In this document: in pieces, positions 8,908-19,399 of the stretch
Layout of the letters: each line of letters opens with the position of its first letter
Numbering within the stretch: position 1 is the stretch's first letter
Assembly: GCF_001548115.1 (NCBI RefSeq)
Contig: NZ_AP014821.1
Location: 1,302,001 to 1,366,000, forward strand
From: Geminocystis sp. NIES-3709
Lineage (GTDB): Bacteria; Cyanobacteriota; Cyanobacteriia; Cyanobacteriales; Cyanobacteriaceae
Length of the DNA: 64,000 nt
Reading direction: 5' to 3'
Notes under the pieces: model-generated
Told to the model about the DNA's origin: nothing
Databases searched by the model: none
What the model saw: the letters and a program-made list of their open reading frames with translations, nothing else
Made by a program: the position numbers and the translations under genes

Positions 8908-10065
8908 TTAACTTACATTGATTAATTCACCCTTATTCTTAAATTTTTTACTCCAATTAATTACTAAACCTCCTTCATTTAATAAGTAATTTACTGTTTT
9001 TTCTAGCTGTTCTTTATTTTCAAAGTTTCTATAAGCTATATATTCCTTTGCCGAATGCCACACTAATTCTATTAAGTTATAATCTGGACTATATACCGGT
9101 AAATATTCTAGTCTTATATTCGGTAGATTTTTTTCTATTTTTTCTACTATTTCCTTTTTTTTATGGAAACTTGCGTTGTCTAATATTATGATTATTTTCG
9201 GACCACATTCTTTAAAATCTTTTTCATCATTTCCCTTACTTACCCATTCATTTTTTATTTCTTCCCATAACTTTTTTAATTGTTCACAAAACGTTTCTGA
9301 ATCACCTTTTTTTATTACAAAACATCTTCTTTTTTTATCCGAATATCTTATTCCTCCCATGATATTTACTCTTCCTCTTCTTCTTTCTCCCTTCACCTTT
9401 TTTCTTTTTCCTTTTTTCGTCCATGTTTTTCTTCTTATCACCCTTAAACTAAAACCACATTCATGAGGGGCTGTGTGGCGAATTTAGTTCGCCACTTTAA
9501 ACGCCCCATCCCAAAACCATACTTGAACTAACTCAGGATTCTCTTTACCTATTTCTATGTAATGTTCTAATTTTTCTTTAAATGCTTTTCTTTGTTCTTG
9601 ATTTTGTTTGTCTTCTAAACTATATTTTCCCCAAATATAACTATACTTTTTTCTTTTTAATATCCTCACTACTTGTGATTTACTTAATTTAATTCCTGTT
9701 TCTTTTTCCAAATGTTCTGATAATCTTTGCCCCGTCCATCGACCAAAATCATATCCAAAATCTTCAGGATTTTTATCAACTACTTCTAATAATCTTTCAA
9801 TATATTTATCCGTTGCTTTTGTTTGGTTTCCTTTTCTTCTTTTATCTTGCAATGAATCTACATTATTAGGATTACCATGAACTGCCCAGTAAGCCACCGT
9901 TTTGGGGGAACAACCCAAAAAAACTGCTATTTCTTGATAATTTTTACCATCATTCTCTAATAAAAATATTAAAATTCTTTCCCTGACTTCCGATCTCTTT
10001 TCTATTTTTAAAGCATCTTGTAGATACTTTCTTTCTTCCTCTGACAAAAAATTTTTAGAAGGCAT
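8908..10065 (-). pseudogene. IS630 transposase, interrupted by an in-frame stop inside a 43-bp insertion
   Basis: The N-terminal part (9484-10065, 193 codons) holds the helix-turn-helix (YQEIAVFLGCSPKTVAYW) and the first catalytic Asp in VWFWD. It then runs into the inserted hairpin and stops at TAA 9484-9486. The C-terminal part (8908-9441 from its first ATG) carries the second Asp (IIILDNASFH) and the catalytic Glu (YSPDYNLIELVW). Both parts are in the same frame. Removing 45 bp (the 43-bp insert plus the duplicated AT) restores WFWDECGFSLRVIRRKTW, the expected DDE_3 sequence. Without readthrough the protein lacks two of its three catalytic acids. Confidence 0.88.
9465..9507. repeat. 43-bp hairpin insertion with AT target duplication
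   Basis: The inserted DNA has an inner perfect stem GTGGCGAA (9475-9482) / TTCGCCAC (9488-9495) with a 5-base loop and an outer stem GGGGC (9467-9471) / GCCCC (9503-9507). It is flanked by AT at 9463-9464 and 9508-9509. Because the surrounding transposase sequence is recoverable, the insertion boundaries can be read directly. It resembles the small dispersed repeats known from other cyanobacteria, but I see no second copy in the window. Confidence 0.8.
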
Positions 10066-10163
10066 AAATCACACCTAAGTTTTATCTTTTCTGACTTAAA
10101 TTATATACCAAATCAATGCGTCTTAGCTTATTAGGTTAAATAATTACAAATAGTTGAATTATC

Positions 10164-10187
10164 TTTGCGTCTTTGCGTCTTTGCGAG
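10164..10187. repeat. TTTGCGTC tandem repeat
   Basis: Three tandem 8-mers (TTTGCGTC, TTTGCGTC, TTTGCGAG). A related inverted copy lies at 31556-31580, inside the annotated 5' end of the efflux adaptor gene. This type of intergenic repeat is common in many bacteria. Confidence 0.6.
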
Positions 10188-10270
10188 AGAAAAAGTAAAG
10201 TTTTTGAGTCAAAAATGCTAAAACTGTACACTTTTTCATCAATGTATTGCATGCTAATTACATCAATATA

Positions 10271-11503
10271 TCAATCAACAAGATAAGGATTTTGAGGGTA
10301 AACGGCAAAATTCATGGGATCTTGATCTCGCCTGTGGCGTAAGGGTAAAGGTTCAGGCTGACGATTTCCGACTAATTGAGCGGTAAATTCTAAAGCACTA
10401 CGCAACCTTTTTCCCGCATAAATAGACATATCTCTTGGAATACTAATTCGATCGCGTAAATAACGTAAAGCTATATCTGTATTATCAGGAGGAGTACAAG
10501 AATTTTCCGTCATCATATAGGTTAAAGCACAACGCAAAGCCTCATCAAGTAATTGTTTATCAGGATAAGGATTAACTTTAATTATATTCTCTCGATGTTT
10601 TAAAACTCTATATAAGGCTTCTTGACGAGAATTTTCGGGTTCGGGGTAAGTAACATCAGGTAAGGTAAACCAATCACCTTGATCTACTTTTTTTTGATTG
10701 ATTTTAGCTTGTTCTGTGGCATTTTCATAGCATCCTCCCATTTGAGGAGGTAAATCATGGGCGTGGGTATGAAAGTCACTTTGAGTTCCTCTATAAGTCG
10801 ATCGAGTTTCCATGGCATCAAACCAACGAGAAAAGTAAAGATTTTCTTGCCTCAGAGAATAACCTTTATAGTAATACAGACTAGCATTCATGCGTTCCAC
10901 ATAGGGAGTAAAAATCACATCGGCTGTACTAAAATTATCTAAAAAATAAGGACTTTCGGTTTCTTGTAAGGCTTCCTCTACTTGCTTAACAATTTCGATA
11001 AATTGCCTACGATTATTTTCTTCTTGAAAAGGGAAAACACTGGGATAACAAAGCCAACTACACCACGCTCTAAATAATAATCTTTCTAATTTTCTGAGGG
11101 GAATTACTCTAGGGTGTTGCATTCCAAATTCTAAGACTCCGAAAACCTTTTCTAAAGCTAATAAAATATCATCGCTTTCTGTCACAATTTTGCCGTCTAA
11201 TTCTAAAGCCGGTAACATTCCTGAAGGTACTTTTTGTTTATACCATGCTTCTTTTTGCCCATAACAAAACATGGTAACTTTTTTGATGCGATAAGGGATT
11301 TGTTTTTCTTCTAACCATAGCCATACCTTTTGACAATACGGACACCATGCGTGATGATCTCTATATAACGTTACTCTTACTTCTTCTTCTGATTGACCAA
11401 AAAGTCTTAAAACGGCTTGAGAATTTGTTAACCCATTAACTCCATCGAGTTTATAATCGGTGAGTATTTCTAATTCTTGCCAAGTAAAAGGTACGATTGT
11501 CAT
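10271..11503 (-). CDS. Glutathione S-transferase family protein with CPYC active site
   Basis: 410 residues. A thioredoxin-fold N-domain begins near residue 42 and carries a glutaredoxin-like CPYC motif (C54, C57). The [12 protein letters not shown] and ESDDILLAL elements that form the glutathione site follow. A helical GST C-domain covers about residues 125-240 and is followed by a cyanobacteria-type extension of about 150 residues. It probably acts in thiol redox chemistry or detoxification in the cytoplasm; its substrate is unknown. It begins 10 bp after the htrA stop in the same direction, so the two are very likely co-transcribed. Confidence 0.85.
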   Translation of the reverse strand: MTIVPFTWQELEILTDYKLDGVNGLTNSQAVLRLFGQSEEEVRVTLYRDHHAWCPYCQKVWLWLEEKQIPYRIKKVTMFCYGQKEAWYKQKVPSGMLPALELDGKIVTESDDILLALEKVFGVLEFGMQHPRVIPLRKLERLLFRAWCSWLCYPSVFPFQEENNRRQFIEIVKQVEEALQETESPYFLDNFSTADVIFTPYVERMNASLYYYKGYSLRQENLYFSRWFDAMETRSTYRGTQSDFHTHAHDLPPQMGGCYENATEQAKINQKKVDQGDWFTLPDVTYPEPENSRQEALYRVLKHRENIIKVNPYPDKQLLDEALRCALTYMMTENSCTPPDNTDIALRYLRDRISIPRDMSIYAGKRLRSALEFTAQLVGNRQPEPLPLRHRRDQDPMNFAVYPQNPYLVD

Positions 11504-11513
11504 AGTTAATTTG

Positions 11514-12713
11514 TTAGTTTGAAGGATTAGTGGGAAAGTCTTGAGGTTTTACTTTGATGATTTGAGTTTTGCCTTGTCTGCTAATTTCTACTTCTAATAT
11601 TTCATTGATATTGCTAAGTTCTACTTTTTCTTGAACATCCAAAGAAGTTAATACTGGTTGATTCCCTACTTTAAGAATTACGTCTCCTGCTAAAAAACCT
11701 GCTTCTTGTGCTGGAGAATTTAGGACAACTTTAACAACTAATACTCCAATATGTTCTTTAATATTAAAACCTAAGTTTTGGGGAATATTACCGTTTTTAA
11801 TTATATCTTCATTGAGGGTAATCATTTGAATCCCAAGATAAGGATGAGTTGCTTTGCCTGTTTTTTGTAGTTGTTCTGCTATACGAGAAGCTGTTTCAAT
11901 GGGGATTGCAAAACCTAATCCTTGGGCATTGGCACGAATAGCGGTATTAATACCGATAACTTCTCCCTGAGCGTTCAAAAGGGGGCCTCCTGAATTACCC
12001 GGATTGATAGCGGCATCTGTTTGAATAAATTTAACCCGTTTATCTGGTACTCCTACCTCCGCACTCGATCGACCTAAAGCACTTATAATGCCTACGGTAA
12101 CAGTATTATCCAATCCGAGAGGATTACCGATGGCGATCGCCCATTGCCCGGGTATTAAATCATTAGCGTTACCAAAGTTGATAGTTGGTAAATTTTGAGC
12201 ATTCACTTTCACCACTGCAACATCCGTCATGGTATCAACTCCTAAAACTTGCCCTTCCAAAGATTGGCCATTTTTCATTACCACAGAAACAACCTTTGCA
12301 CCTTCTACTACATGAGCATTAGTCATAATTAAACCATCATCAGCGATAATAAAACCAGATCCTGTACCTTCTTCAATAGGATTATCAGGAATTTGATCTG
12401 TAAAAAAATGACGAAAAAGGGGATGATCTAAATTAGGGGGAACATTAAGGGCAACTTCTCGACTGGCGTCAATTCTAACAACTGCTGATCCAACTTTTTC
12501 AACCGCTTCGGCAATAAAATTAATGTTTTTTTCCGTGGAAGGTGGTTTTTTTACCCCAAAAATATTGGTAACGGGAACGATCGTGCTATCATCAGAAGGG
12601 GATTTAAGGGAAGATCGAGAAGCCGTGAATTCTCTACTGCCCCAAATACCGAGGGCGATACCAATAATAAAGAAGCCAGTGGAGAAAATAATCTTCGGAA
12701 ATAATTTATTCAT
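11514..12713 (-). CDS. HtrA/Deg-family serine protease (membrane-anchored)
   Basis: 399 residues. An N-terminal hydrophobic anchor (residues 8-25) puts the protease in the periplasm or thylakoid lumen. The trypsin-like domain has the full triad: His134 in TNAHVV, Asp164 in MTDVAVVKV and Ser241 in GNSGGPL. One PDZ domain follows (about 290-390). Cyanobacteria carry three such proteases (HtrA, HhoA, HhoB) for quality control of envelope and photosynthetic proteins; I cannot say which this is. A second paralogue lies at 27035-28192. It is followed directly by the GST gene. Confidence 0.93.
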   Translation of the reverse strand: MNKLFPKIIFSTGFFIIGIALGIWGSREFTASRSSLKSPSDDSTIVPVTNIFGVKKPPSTEKNINFIAEAVEKVGSAVVRIDASREVALNVPPNLDHPLFRHFFTDQIPDNPIEEGTGSGFIIADDGLIMTNAHVVEGAKVVSVVMKNGQSLEGQVLGVDTMTDVAVVKVNAQNLPTINFGNANDLIPGQWAIAIGNPLGLDNTVTVGIISALGRSSAEVGVPDKRVKFIQTDAAINPGNSGGPLLNAQGEVIGINTAIRANAQGLGFAIPIETASRIAEQLQKTGKATHPYLGIQMITLNEDIIKNGNIPQNLGFNIKEHIGVLVVKVVLNSPAQEAGFLAGDVILKVGNQPVLTSLDVQEKVELSNINEILEVEISRQGKTQIIKVKPQDFPTNPSN

Positions 12714-12844
12714 TTGTTTAATTAACTCAACGGCAAAGTCCTACAACAGTAATTGTGTTAACCATCACAACTACTTTCTCTAATCTAGCACAACGAGTAA
12801 TTAGGAATCACAAATTACTCACTACCCATTATCTACTCAATATC

Positions 12845-13630
12845 ATGCGGGTTTCGATCGAAAAATTACAACAATGGAAACAGGAAAAACGTCCTATCGT
12901 CAGTTTAACTGCTTGGGATTATGCGATCGCACAAATTTTAGATTTAGCAGAAATTGACATAATTCTTGTGGGAGATTCTTTAGCAATGGTAGCTCTAGGA
13001 CATCCTAACACTTTACCCGTTACCTTAGATGAAATGATTCATCATACAAAAGCCGTCTGTAGAGGAGTTAGAAGAGCTTTAGTGGTGTGTGATTTGCCTT
13101 TTTTAACCTATCAAACGAATATTACTCAAGCCATTAAGTCGGCAGGAAAAGTTATCAAAGAAACCGAAGCAGGAGCAGTAAAATTAGAAGGGGGTTATCC
13201 TGCGATGATTGAAACTATTAGCCGTTTGACAGAAATCGGTATTCCCGTTATGGCACATATTGGCTTAACTCCTCAATCAGTAAAAATGCTCGGTTATAAA
13301 AAACAAGGAATTACACCTTTTGCCCAAGAAAAAATATTTAATGAAGCCATGGCTTCAGAAAAAGCTGGTGCATTCTCGATCGTACTAGAACACATTAGCG
13401 AAGAATTAGCAAGTGAGATTACTAAAAATTTATCAATCCCTACTATCGGTATTGGTGCTGGAAATAATTGTGATGGGCAAGTATTGGTAACGGCGGATTT
13501 GTTGGGATTATCTCCTAAATTACCACCTTTTGCGAAACCTTATGCGAACTTGAAAGAGATTATCTTTGATTCTGTTACTCATTTTGCACGGGATGTTAAA
13601 TCTCATGACTTTCCTGACAATGTACAATGA
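12845..13630 (+). CDS. panB: 3-methyl-2-oxobutanoate hydroxymethyltransferase
   Basis: PanB makes ketopantoate from 2-oxoisovalerate and methylene-tetrahydrofolate, the first step of pantothenate and CoA synthesis. Seen are [14 protein letters not shown], the Mg-binding LVGDSLAMV, the GAVKLEGG block, [10 protein letters not shown] and [14 protein letters not shown]. The frame is open from 12755, but the ATG at 12845 gives 261 residues beginning [12 protein letters not shown], the usual family start. It is divergent from the htrA-GST pair, with only about 130 bp between start codons. Confidence 0.94.
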   Translation: MRVSIEKLQQWKQEKRPIVSLTAWDYAIAQILDLAEIDIILVGDSLAMVALGHPNTLPVTLDEMIHHTKAVCRGVRRALVVCDLPFLTYQTNITQAIKSAGKVIKETEAGAVKLEGGYPAMIETISRLTEIGIPVMAHIGLTPQSVKMLGYKKQGITPFAQEKIFNEAMASEKAGAFSIVLEHISEELASEITKNLSIPTIGIGAGNNCDGQVLVTADLLGLSPKLPPFAKPYANLKEIIFDSVTHFARDVKSHDFPDNVQ

Positions 13631-13728
13631 ACATCACTTGTTATCAATGTCAGCATTGCGCAATGGATATGAATATAAGTCATTCAATGGTATTGTACTT
13701 ACGTTCTTATTTGAGTAGTTATTTTCTG

Positions 13729-13756
13729 TTAATTATTAATTGTTAATTCTCAATTC
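13729..13756. repeat. Heptanucleotide tandem repeat
   Basis: Four 7-bp units (TTAATTA, TTAATTG, TTAATTC, TCAATTC) between panB and crtISO. They belong to the STRR-like heptamer family found at several spacers here. Confidence 0.6.
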
Positions 13757-13835
13757 TCTTAACTATTATTTTTTTGGCACAACAAAAGGCTAAACTTATA
13801 AAAGCGAGATATAAGAGAAATCAACGATCGAGATT

Positions 13836-15329
13836 ATGAGTCATTATGATGTCATTGTTATTGGTTCAGGTATTGGCGGTTTAGTCACAGCAACTCAATT
13901 AGCCTCAAAAGGGATCAATGTCTTAGTATTAGAAAGTTACACTATCCCCGGCGGAAGTGCGGGGTATTTTGAGCGGGAAGGATACCGTTTTGATGTGGGT
14001 GCTTCCATGATTTTTGGTTTTGGCGAAAATGGTACTACTAACTTACTTACCCGTGCCTTAGATGCTGTTAATCAAAAAATGGAGACGATCGCCGATCCAG
14101 TACAAATTCACTATCATTTACCCAATAACCTCGATCTTAAAGTTCATAGAGATTATGACAAGTTTTTACAAGAATTATACGATCGTTTTCCTGAAGAAGA
14201 AAAAGGTATAAAAAGTTTTTATGATGAGTGTTGGTATGTTTTTAATTGTCTCAACTCGATGGAGTTATTATCTTTAGAGGAAATTCGTTACTTAACTAGA
14301 GTATTTTTTCAACACCCTTTATCCTGTCTTGGCTTAGTCAAATATTTACCTTTAAATGTGGGTGATGTAGCAAGGAAATATATTAAAAATCCTGAATTGC
14401 TTAAATTTATCGATATGGAGTGTTATTGTTGGTCGGTTGTACCTGCTGATTTAACTCCCATGATTAACGCCGGAATGGTATTTTCCGATCGACACTATGG
14501 AGGAATAAACTATCCTAAAGGAGGAGTAGGTAAAATAGGAGAAACTTTAGCACAAGGATTAGAAAAGTTAGGGGGAGAAATCCAGTATCAAGCAAGAGTA
14601 ACCGAAATTATCCTCGAAGGAAATCAAGCCAAAGGAGTTAGATTAGCCAACGGCAAAGAATATTTTGCCAAAAGAATTGTCTCTAATGCTACTCGTTGGG
14701 ATACTTTTGATAAGTTAATCGACAAAAGTAAAAAACCCAAAAAAGAAGTAAAATGGCAGAAAAATTATCGTCAATCACCTAGTTTTCTAAGTCTTCATTT
14801 AGGAGTGGAAGCCAAAGTTTTAGCCCATCATCCTGAATGTCATCATATTATATTGGAAAACTGGCGCAACTTAGAAGCAGAGCAAGGCACAATTTTTGTT
14901 TCTATACCTACTTTACTTGATCCCAGTCTTGCCCCCGAAGGTTATCATATCATTCATGCCTTTACCCCAAGCTCGATCGAATATTGGGAAGAATTATCCC
15001 CCACCCAATACGAGAGTAAAAAAGAAGAAGTTGCGGGGAGATTAATTGAGCGTTTAGAAGTTATTTTCCCCGGATTAGATGCAGGTTTAGACTATATGGA
15101 AATTGGTACACCTCGCACCCACAGAAAATTTTTAGGTAGAATTAATGGTACTTATGGACCCATTCCTGCCAAAAGACTCAATGGTTTATTATCAATGCCT
15201 TTTAATCGCACTGCTATCAAAAATCTTTACTGTGTGGGAGACAGCACATTTCCAGGGCAGGGTTTAAATGCCGTCGCTTTTTCTGGGTTTAGTTGCGCCC
15301 ATCGTATCGCCGTTGACTTGGGCTATTAA
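13836..15329 (+). CDS. crtISO: Carotenoid cis-trans isomerase
   Basis: CrtISO (crtH in cyanobacteria) converts poly-cis-lycopene to all-trans-lycopene, downstream of the desaturases CrtP and CrtQ, and uses reduced FAD. The N-terminal dinucleotide motif [16 protein letters not shown] and the [20 protein letters not shown] block are diagnostic. The C-terminal FAD-binding end reads [17 protein letters not shown]. The length of 497 residues matches cyanobacterial CrtISO. An ABA4-like gene of possible carotenoid relevance is 16 kb away. Confidence 0.94.
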   Translation: MSHYDVIVIGSGIGGLVTATQLASKGINVLVLESYTIPGGSAGYFEREGYRFDVGASMIFGFGENGTTNLLTRALDAVNQKMETIADPVQIHYHLPNNLDLKVHRDYDKFLQELYDRFPEEEKGIKSFYDECWYVFNCLNSMELLSLEEIRYLTRVFFQHPLSCLGLVKYLPLNVGDVARKYIKNPELLKFIDMECYCWSVVPADLTPMINAGMVFSDRHYGGINYPKGGVGKIGETLAQGLEKLGGEIQYQARVTEIILEGNQAKGVRLANGKEYFAKRIVSNATRWDTFDKLIDKSKKPKKEVKWQKNYRQSPSFLSLHLGVEAKVLAHHPECHHIILENWRNLEAEQGTIFVSIPTLLDPSLAPEGYHIIHAFTPSSIEYWEELSPTQYESKKEEVAGRLIERLEVIFPGLDAGLDYMEIGTPRTHRKFLGRINGTYGPIPAKRLNGLLSMPFNRTAIKNLYCVGDSTFPGQGLNAVAFSGFSCAHRIAVDLGY

Positions 15330-15483
15330 AATAATTAGGAATAGCTGAAGTTTTAACCTATGACGGAAATTTTATAAGGATTTTATTATTCTTTTCCTAT
15401 AACAATTATCGTTTTTGTTTCTCAAATCATTGATTTTCTTTTACCCCATAGGCAGTATTTTTCCTCATTATCAATTAAACATC

Positions 15484-16752
15484 ATGGATTTACTAGAATA
15501 TCAGGCTAAACTATTATTTCAACAGGTAGGTATTCCAGTACTACCTTCTCAATCAATTTCCCATGCAAGGGAGTTAAAAAATTTACTTATCCCCTATCCT
15601 ATTGTTTTAAAATCTCAAGTGTTAGCTAGTGGTAGGGCATTGGTGGGAGGTGTTAAGTTTGTGGAAAATACCATAGATGCGATCGCAGCTTCTCAGTTTA
15701 TTTTTAATTTACCTATTGAGGGAGAGTATCCTGAAGTAATTTTGGCAGAGGCTCGTTATGATGCAGAAAATGAGCTTTTCTTAGCAATTATGCTTGATTA
15801 TAGCGTTAAAAAACCTGTTTTACTAGGTTCAGCTTATGGTGGTATTAATATCAATATTTTGTTAGAAAACTTGCAAACGGGGGTTATTGATGGAGCTTTT
15901 TCTCCTTTTTATGCCCGTCGCTTGGTTAAGCAAATGGGATTGACGGGAAATGCCATCGCTTCCGTGAGTAAAATCATTGAAAAAATGTATCATTTATTTA
16001 TGGAATACGATTTGGATGCGATCGAAATCAACCCTTTAGGGGTAAATAGTAACGGTGAAGTAATGGCATTAGATGGGAAAATCAGAATAAATGATCATGC
16101 TTTGAATCGCCATCCGAAGTTATTAACCTCTTTAACAAGAGAAAATATTAAAGATATTCATAATCATTCATTATCGGAAAATATTGAAGAAAAGAAAGCT
16201 ACTTATTCTTGTATAAAACTAGATATTAATAGTAATTTAGCTGTTATTTCTAATAGCATTGATTTAGGGATTTTTACAATTAATTCTTTAGCTAATCAAG
16301 AACAAAAAATCCATAGTTACTATTTAATATCTTCAGAAAATAAGGAAATTCAAGAAGAAAATCTTAACAGTATCTTTTCAGATATATTTAACACTGAACA
16401 AATAAAAGTTGTATTAATTAATATTATTAATCAGTGGAATTTATCAGATTTTTTCGTTCAAAAAATGGGACAATTTTATCAAAAAGAAATGATTAAAAAA
16501 CTTTCTCGTAGTGAAGATAGAGCCGATCGAGCTACTGGATTAAGATTTGTACAAACAAACACAAAAAATAAATCATCTCAACCGATTAGAAAAATTGAGT
16601 GGATTTTAAGAACTCCATCACCAAATTGTTTGATAGATAAAGAACAATTAAAAGGATTACCTTGTCAAGTAATTAATGATTTTGAAAGCTCGATCAAAGC
16701 TAGTATTAAACATAGTAAATTAGAAACAAATGACGAAGAAAAAGTGCATTGA
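15484..16752 (+). CDS. Succinyl-CoA synthetase beta-subunit-like protein with degenerate C-terminal half
   Basis: The N-terminal half is a recognisable SucC ATP-grasp domain: MDLLEYQAKLLFQQVGIPV, an altered SQVLASGRALVGGVKF, and EYDLDAIEINPLGV with LDGKIRIND. The C-terminal half keeps only traces of the CoA-ligase fold: IKLDINSNLAV where IKLDGNIGCMVNGAG is expected, and VVLINIINQWN for VLVNIFGG. It also has an extra polar stretch near residues 340-365. The total is 422 residues from ATG 15484; the frame is open from a TTG at 15415. No sucD follows. The partner may be elsewhere, or this may be a diverged paralogue. It converges on rsmA with an 8-bp gap. Confidence 0.75.
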   Translation: MDLLEYQAKLLFQQVGIPVLPSQSISHARELKNLLIPYPIVLKSQVLASGRALVGGVKFVENTIDAIAASQFIFNLPIEGEYPEVILAEARYDAENELFLAIMLDYSVKKPVLLGSAYGGININILLENLQTGVIDGAFSPFYARRLVKQMGLTGNAIASVSKIIEKMYHLFMEYDLDAIEINPLGVNSNGEVMALDGKIRINDHALNRHPKLLTSLTRENIKDIHNHSLSENIEEKKATYSCIKLDINSNLAVISNSIDLGIFTINSLANQEQKIHSYYLISSENKEIQEENLNSIFSDIFNTEQIKVVLINIINQWNLSDFFVQKMGQFYQKEMIKKLSRSEDRADRATGLRFVQTNTKNKSSQPIRKIEWILRTPSPNCLIDKEQLKGLPCQVINDFESSIKASIKHSKLETNDEEKVH

Positions 16753-16760
16753 TAAAATAA

Positions 16761-17579
16761 CTATTTTTTATCTAAATTATCACTTAAGTCTATCCATTGA
16801 GACAGGCTTAAATTTTCTGCTCTAGCTTGATCATTGATACTTAACTTCGTTAAAACTTCTCCTAATTTTTCTGGTTCAATAATCGATTTTAAATTATTTC
16901 TTAACATCTTTCTTCTACTGGCAAATCCCAATTTAATTAAACTGTCTAAAAATTTAGGATTATGGGCAGGTTTTTCTAAGTTTCTTGGGGTTATTTTCAC
17001 AACCACAGAATCAACTTTCGGACGTGGATAAAAGTCTTTTGCCGGTACTTCACAGACAATTTCACAATCTGCTAAATATTGAACTTTAACAGTTAATCCA
17101 CCATATACTTTATTATTCGGAACTGCTACAAGTCGATCGCCAACTTCTTTTTGTACTAATAATACGATCGATTCTAAAGGTTTTTCGGCGGGTTTACTAA
17201 TAGTACCGAGTAATTTTTCAATAATCGGACCTGTGATATTATAAGGGATATTAGCAACAACTTTATTGAAATTATTAAAATTAGGAAAAGTTAGTAGAAT
17301 TTCTGGTAAATTTAATTCTAAAAAATCTCCTTCTAATAACAAAAAATTATCGATTTTCCCATATTTTGCAACTAATTTTTTACATAAATCTCTGTCAATT
17401 TCTACTGCTAATAATTTATCTACATAAGGAAAAATTCTCTCCGTTAAAACTCCTAAACCCGGACCTATTTCTAAGACTCGATCGAGTTTATTTAATTGTG
17501 CAGAAATGATAATTTGATCAAGGACTTGTTGATTTTTTAACCAATGTTGTCCAAACTGTTTTCTAGGTCTAAAACTCAT
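16761..17579 (-). CDS. rsmA: 16S rRNA dimethyladenosine transferase
   Basis: RsmA/KsgA dimethylates two adjacent adenines in the 3' terminal hairpin of 16S rRNA, a late step in small-subunit assembly. The N-terminus RKQFGQHWLKN, the SAM-binding loop VLEIGPGLGVLTE and the catalytic NIPYNITGPI are all present. The length of 272 residues is usual. It is transcribed toward the sucC-like gene. Confidence 0.95.
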   Translation of the reverse strand: MSFRPRKQFGQHWLKNQQVLDQIIISAQLNKLDRVLEIGPGLGVLTERIFPYVDKLLAVEIDRDLCKKLVAKYGKIDNFLLLEGDFLELNLPEILLTFPNFNNFNKVVANIPYNITGPIIEKLLGTISKPAEKPLESIVLLVQKEVGDRLVAVPNNKVYGGLTVKVQYLADCEIVCEVPAKDFYPRPKVDSVVVKITPRNLEKPAHNPKFLDSLIKLGFASRRKMLRNNLKSIIEPEKLGEVLTKLSINDQARAENLSLSQWIDLSDNLDKK

Positions 17580-17682
17580 TAATATATGGTAATTTTTATA
17601 GAATGACGATAATTTTTAGCTATTTCTATTTTAGACTAAATATAAAAGGAAAAGTTATTGATTACCTTCGGTGGCATTGCGT

Positions 17683-17796
17683 ATGCTGGGAAGCATATCT
17701 GATACGGATCGACCCGTGCTAGTATTTGATGGTGCGATGGGTACAAATCTTGATCAAATAAGTTATTATCGAAATATTCCCCTTAACGGTACTTAG
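17683..17796 (+). pseudogene. Methionine-synthase-like 5' fragment
   Basis: A 37-codon frame whose segment PVLVFDGAMGTNL matches the very start of the homocysteine-binding domain of cobalamin-dependent methionine synthase (MetH). The match ends after about 24 residues. The sequence then runs into TTAA and the end of an IS701-type element, whose bases supply the stop codon. No further metH sequence follows. This is a deletion scar; an intact metH may exist elsewhere in the genome. Confidence 0.6.
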
Positions 17797-17859
17797 ACAA
17801 AAATTATGCCCAAATAAACCCTAAACGGGCTTTATATAAACTAAATACTTCCACATTGT
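17787..17859. mobile_element. Left-end remnant of an IS701-type element
   Basis: These 73 bp are nearly identical to the end of the intact IS701-type element at 34652-34724 (two differences at 17826-17827). They begin next to a TTAA, as in the intact copy, and stop matching after CCACATTGT. The rest of the element, including its transposase, is gone. Confidence 0.85.
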
Positions 17860-17962
17860 TTGATGATACGCCCTAAAATTGCGCACTTTTTTGTTAACGT
17901 TTTAGGTTTCAATCCTACATTTTTATAGCTTTCTGATTTATTTAGCACACCCTATTTATAGA

Positions 17963-17987
17963 TTGGGTTAGTAATAATGTAACCCAA
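17963..17987. repeat. Inverted repeat downstream of the TRAP binding-protein gene
   Basis: TTGGGTTA (17963-17970) and TAACCCAA (17980-17987) form an 8-bp stem with a 9-base loop. There is no clear T-run, so it is a weak terminator at best; the GGGTTA type is a common cyanobacterial spacer repeat. Confidence 0.4.
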
Positions 17988-18042
17988 CATCGATAGAAGT
18001 TTATGAGTTGTGATACCTTGAATTAAAATTAAATTGTTATAA

Positions 18043-19149
18043 CTATTTTTTATGATTAACTAAAAAATTACTAAAACTAAATTCATTGATGGTATTCCAC
18101 TGTAAAGTATCTTTTCTAAACTCTAACCATGATTGATAAATTTCTTTAAAAGCAGGATTTTTATTACTATTATCATCATAGATAGAAAATGCTATTTTTT
18201 GTGCTTCTGTTAAAACATCTTCAGGAAAAGGAGTTAATTTTGTACCTCCTGCAATAATAGTTTTTAAGGATTTTTGGTTCACAAAATCATAATTTGCTAA
18301 CATCGTTATATTTGCTTCTTTTGCTGCGGTTTCAACCATGCTTTGATATTCTAGAGGTAATTTTTCCCATGCAGATTTGTTTATTAAGACTTCTAAAGTG
18401 GGGCCTGGTTCCCACCATCCGGGATAATAGTAGTATTGTGCTGCTTTATTTAAACCTAGTTTCTCATCATCGTAAGGGCCTACCCATTCTGCGGCATCGA
18501 TCGCACCTCTGTCAAGGGCTAAAAATAATTCTCCTCCTGGTAAAACTTGTACATTAACGCCCAATTTAGACATAACCTCTCCCCCTAATCCTGGAATACG
18601 CATTTTTAAACCTTTTAAATCAGTAAGGGATTTGACTTCTTTTTTAAACCATCCCCCCATTTGTGCCCCTGTATTTCCTGCAGGAAAATTGACAATATTA
18701 AAATCACTATAAACCTTTCGCATCGCATCTAAACCACCTCCATAATACCACCAAGCATTTTGCTGTGAAGCAGTCAAGCCAAAAGGTAAACCTGTAGCGA
18801 AAGCAAGGGCAGAATTTTTACCAATATAATAGTAACTAGCTGTATGCCCAGCTTCAACACTCCCATTTTGTACTGTATCTAATACCTCCAATCCGGGTAC
18901 AATTTCTCCTGCGGCGTAAGGAGTAATCTGGAATTTTTCTCCACTCATTTGCTTAATGCGATCGCAAAAACCTTGAACACCACCAAAAATAGTATCCAGA
19001 GACTTAGGCCAACTTGTCACCATCCGCCATTTTATTTCTGGTAAACTATTAGTGGTAACAGTAGAATTATTTTGACTTTGACAAGAAACAAGGGTAGCGG
19101 AAGTTAAGGCGCTAATACCCGTATTGCTTAAAAACTGTCTTCTTTGCAT
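18043..19149 (-). CDS. TRAP transporter substrate-binding protein (DctP family)
   Basis: 368 residues. The N-terminus [19 protein letters not shown] combines a twin-arginine-like start with a lipobox ending at LVSC (Cys23), so it is probably an exported lipoprotein. The mature part has the DctP features: [29 protein letters not shown], and the ligand-binding [14 protein letters not shown] block found in family members that bind 2-oxo acids or other carboxylates. The membrane subunits DctQ and DctM are not in the window. Its ligand is not predictable; a glutamate- or keto-acid-type substrate is inference. Confidence 0.88.
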   Translation of the reverse strand: MQRRQFLSNTGISALTSATLVSCQSQNNSTVTTNSLPEIKWRMVTSWPKSLDTIFGGVQGFCDRIKQMSGEKFQITPYAAGEIVPGLEVLDTVQNGSVEAGHTASYYYIGKNSALAFATGLPFGLTASQQNAWWYYGGGLDAMRKVYSDFNIVNFPAGNTGAQMGGWFKKEVKSLTDLKGLKMRIPGLGGEVMSKLGVNVQVLPGGELFLALDRGAIDAAEWVGPYDDEKLGLNKAAQYYYYPGWWEPGPTLEVLINKSAWEKLPLEYQSMVETAAKEANITMLANYDFVNQKSLKTIIAGGTKLTPFPEDVLTEAQKIAFSIYDDNSNKNPAFKEIYQSWLEFRKDTLQWNTINEFSFSNFLVNHKK

Positions 19150-19399
19150 TAATTTTATTGTTAAATTTTTAAGTTAATTTAGATTTTGCATCTCTATCAT
19201 AAAGTCTCGGTAACGAGAGGGAAAAGTAATAAGAATTGATTTTAAAACTCCTAAAATTGATTTTCTCGTTTTATATTATTAATATTTTTGTACTGACACA
19301 AGATCTGAGAAAATTATTATTTTACGTTGTTCGATCGTAATATCAAACTTTTAGATACTTCTAAAATTAACCTTTACTACCTGAAATTTTAGATAATGA

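Larger units (their letters stand above)
8893..10130 (-). mobile_element. IS630-family insertion sequence with broken transposase
   Basis: The element is bounded by perfect 16-bp inverted repeats: TAAGCTAAGACGCATT at 8893-8908 and its reverse complement at 10115-10130. Both outer ends carry TA, the dinucleotide that IS630/Tc1-type elements target and duplicate. The total is 1,238 bp including both TA. It carries one transposase frame, inactivated by a 43-bp hairpin insertion. Copies of its left end without a transposase occur at 2920-2942 and, weaker, near 60151. Confidence 0.88.

Noticed and set aside
9176-9466. A 96-codon plus-strand frame within the IS630 element
   Set aside because: Antisense to the transposase; Phe/Ser-rich shadow.
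17900-17935. GTTTTAGGTTTCAATCC, similar to cyanobacterial CRISPR repeats
   Set aside because: It occurs once, without spacing or a second copy, and no cas genes are near.
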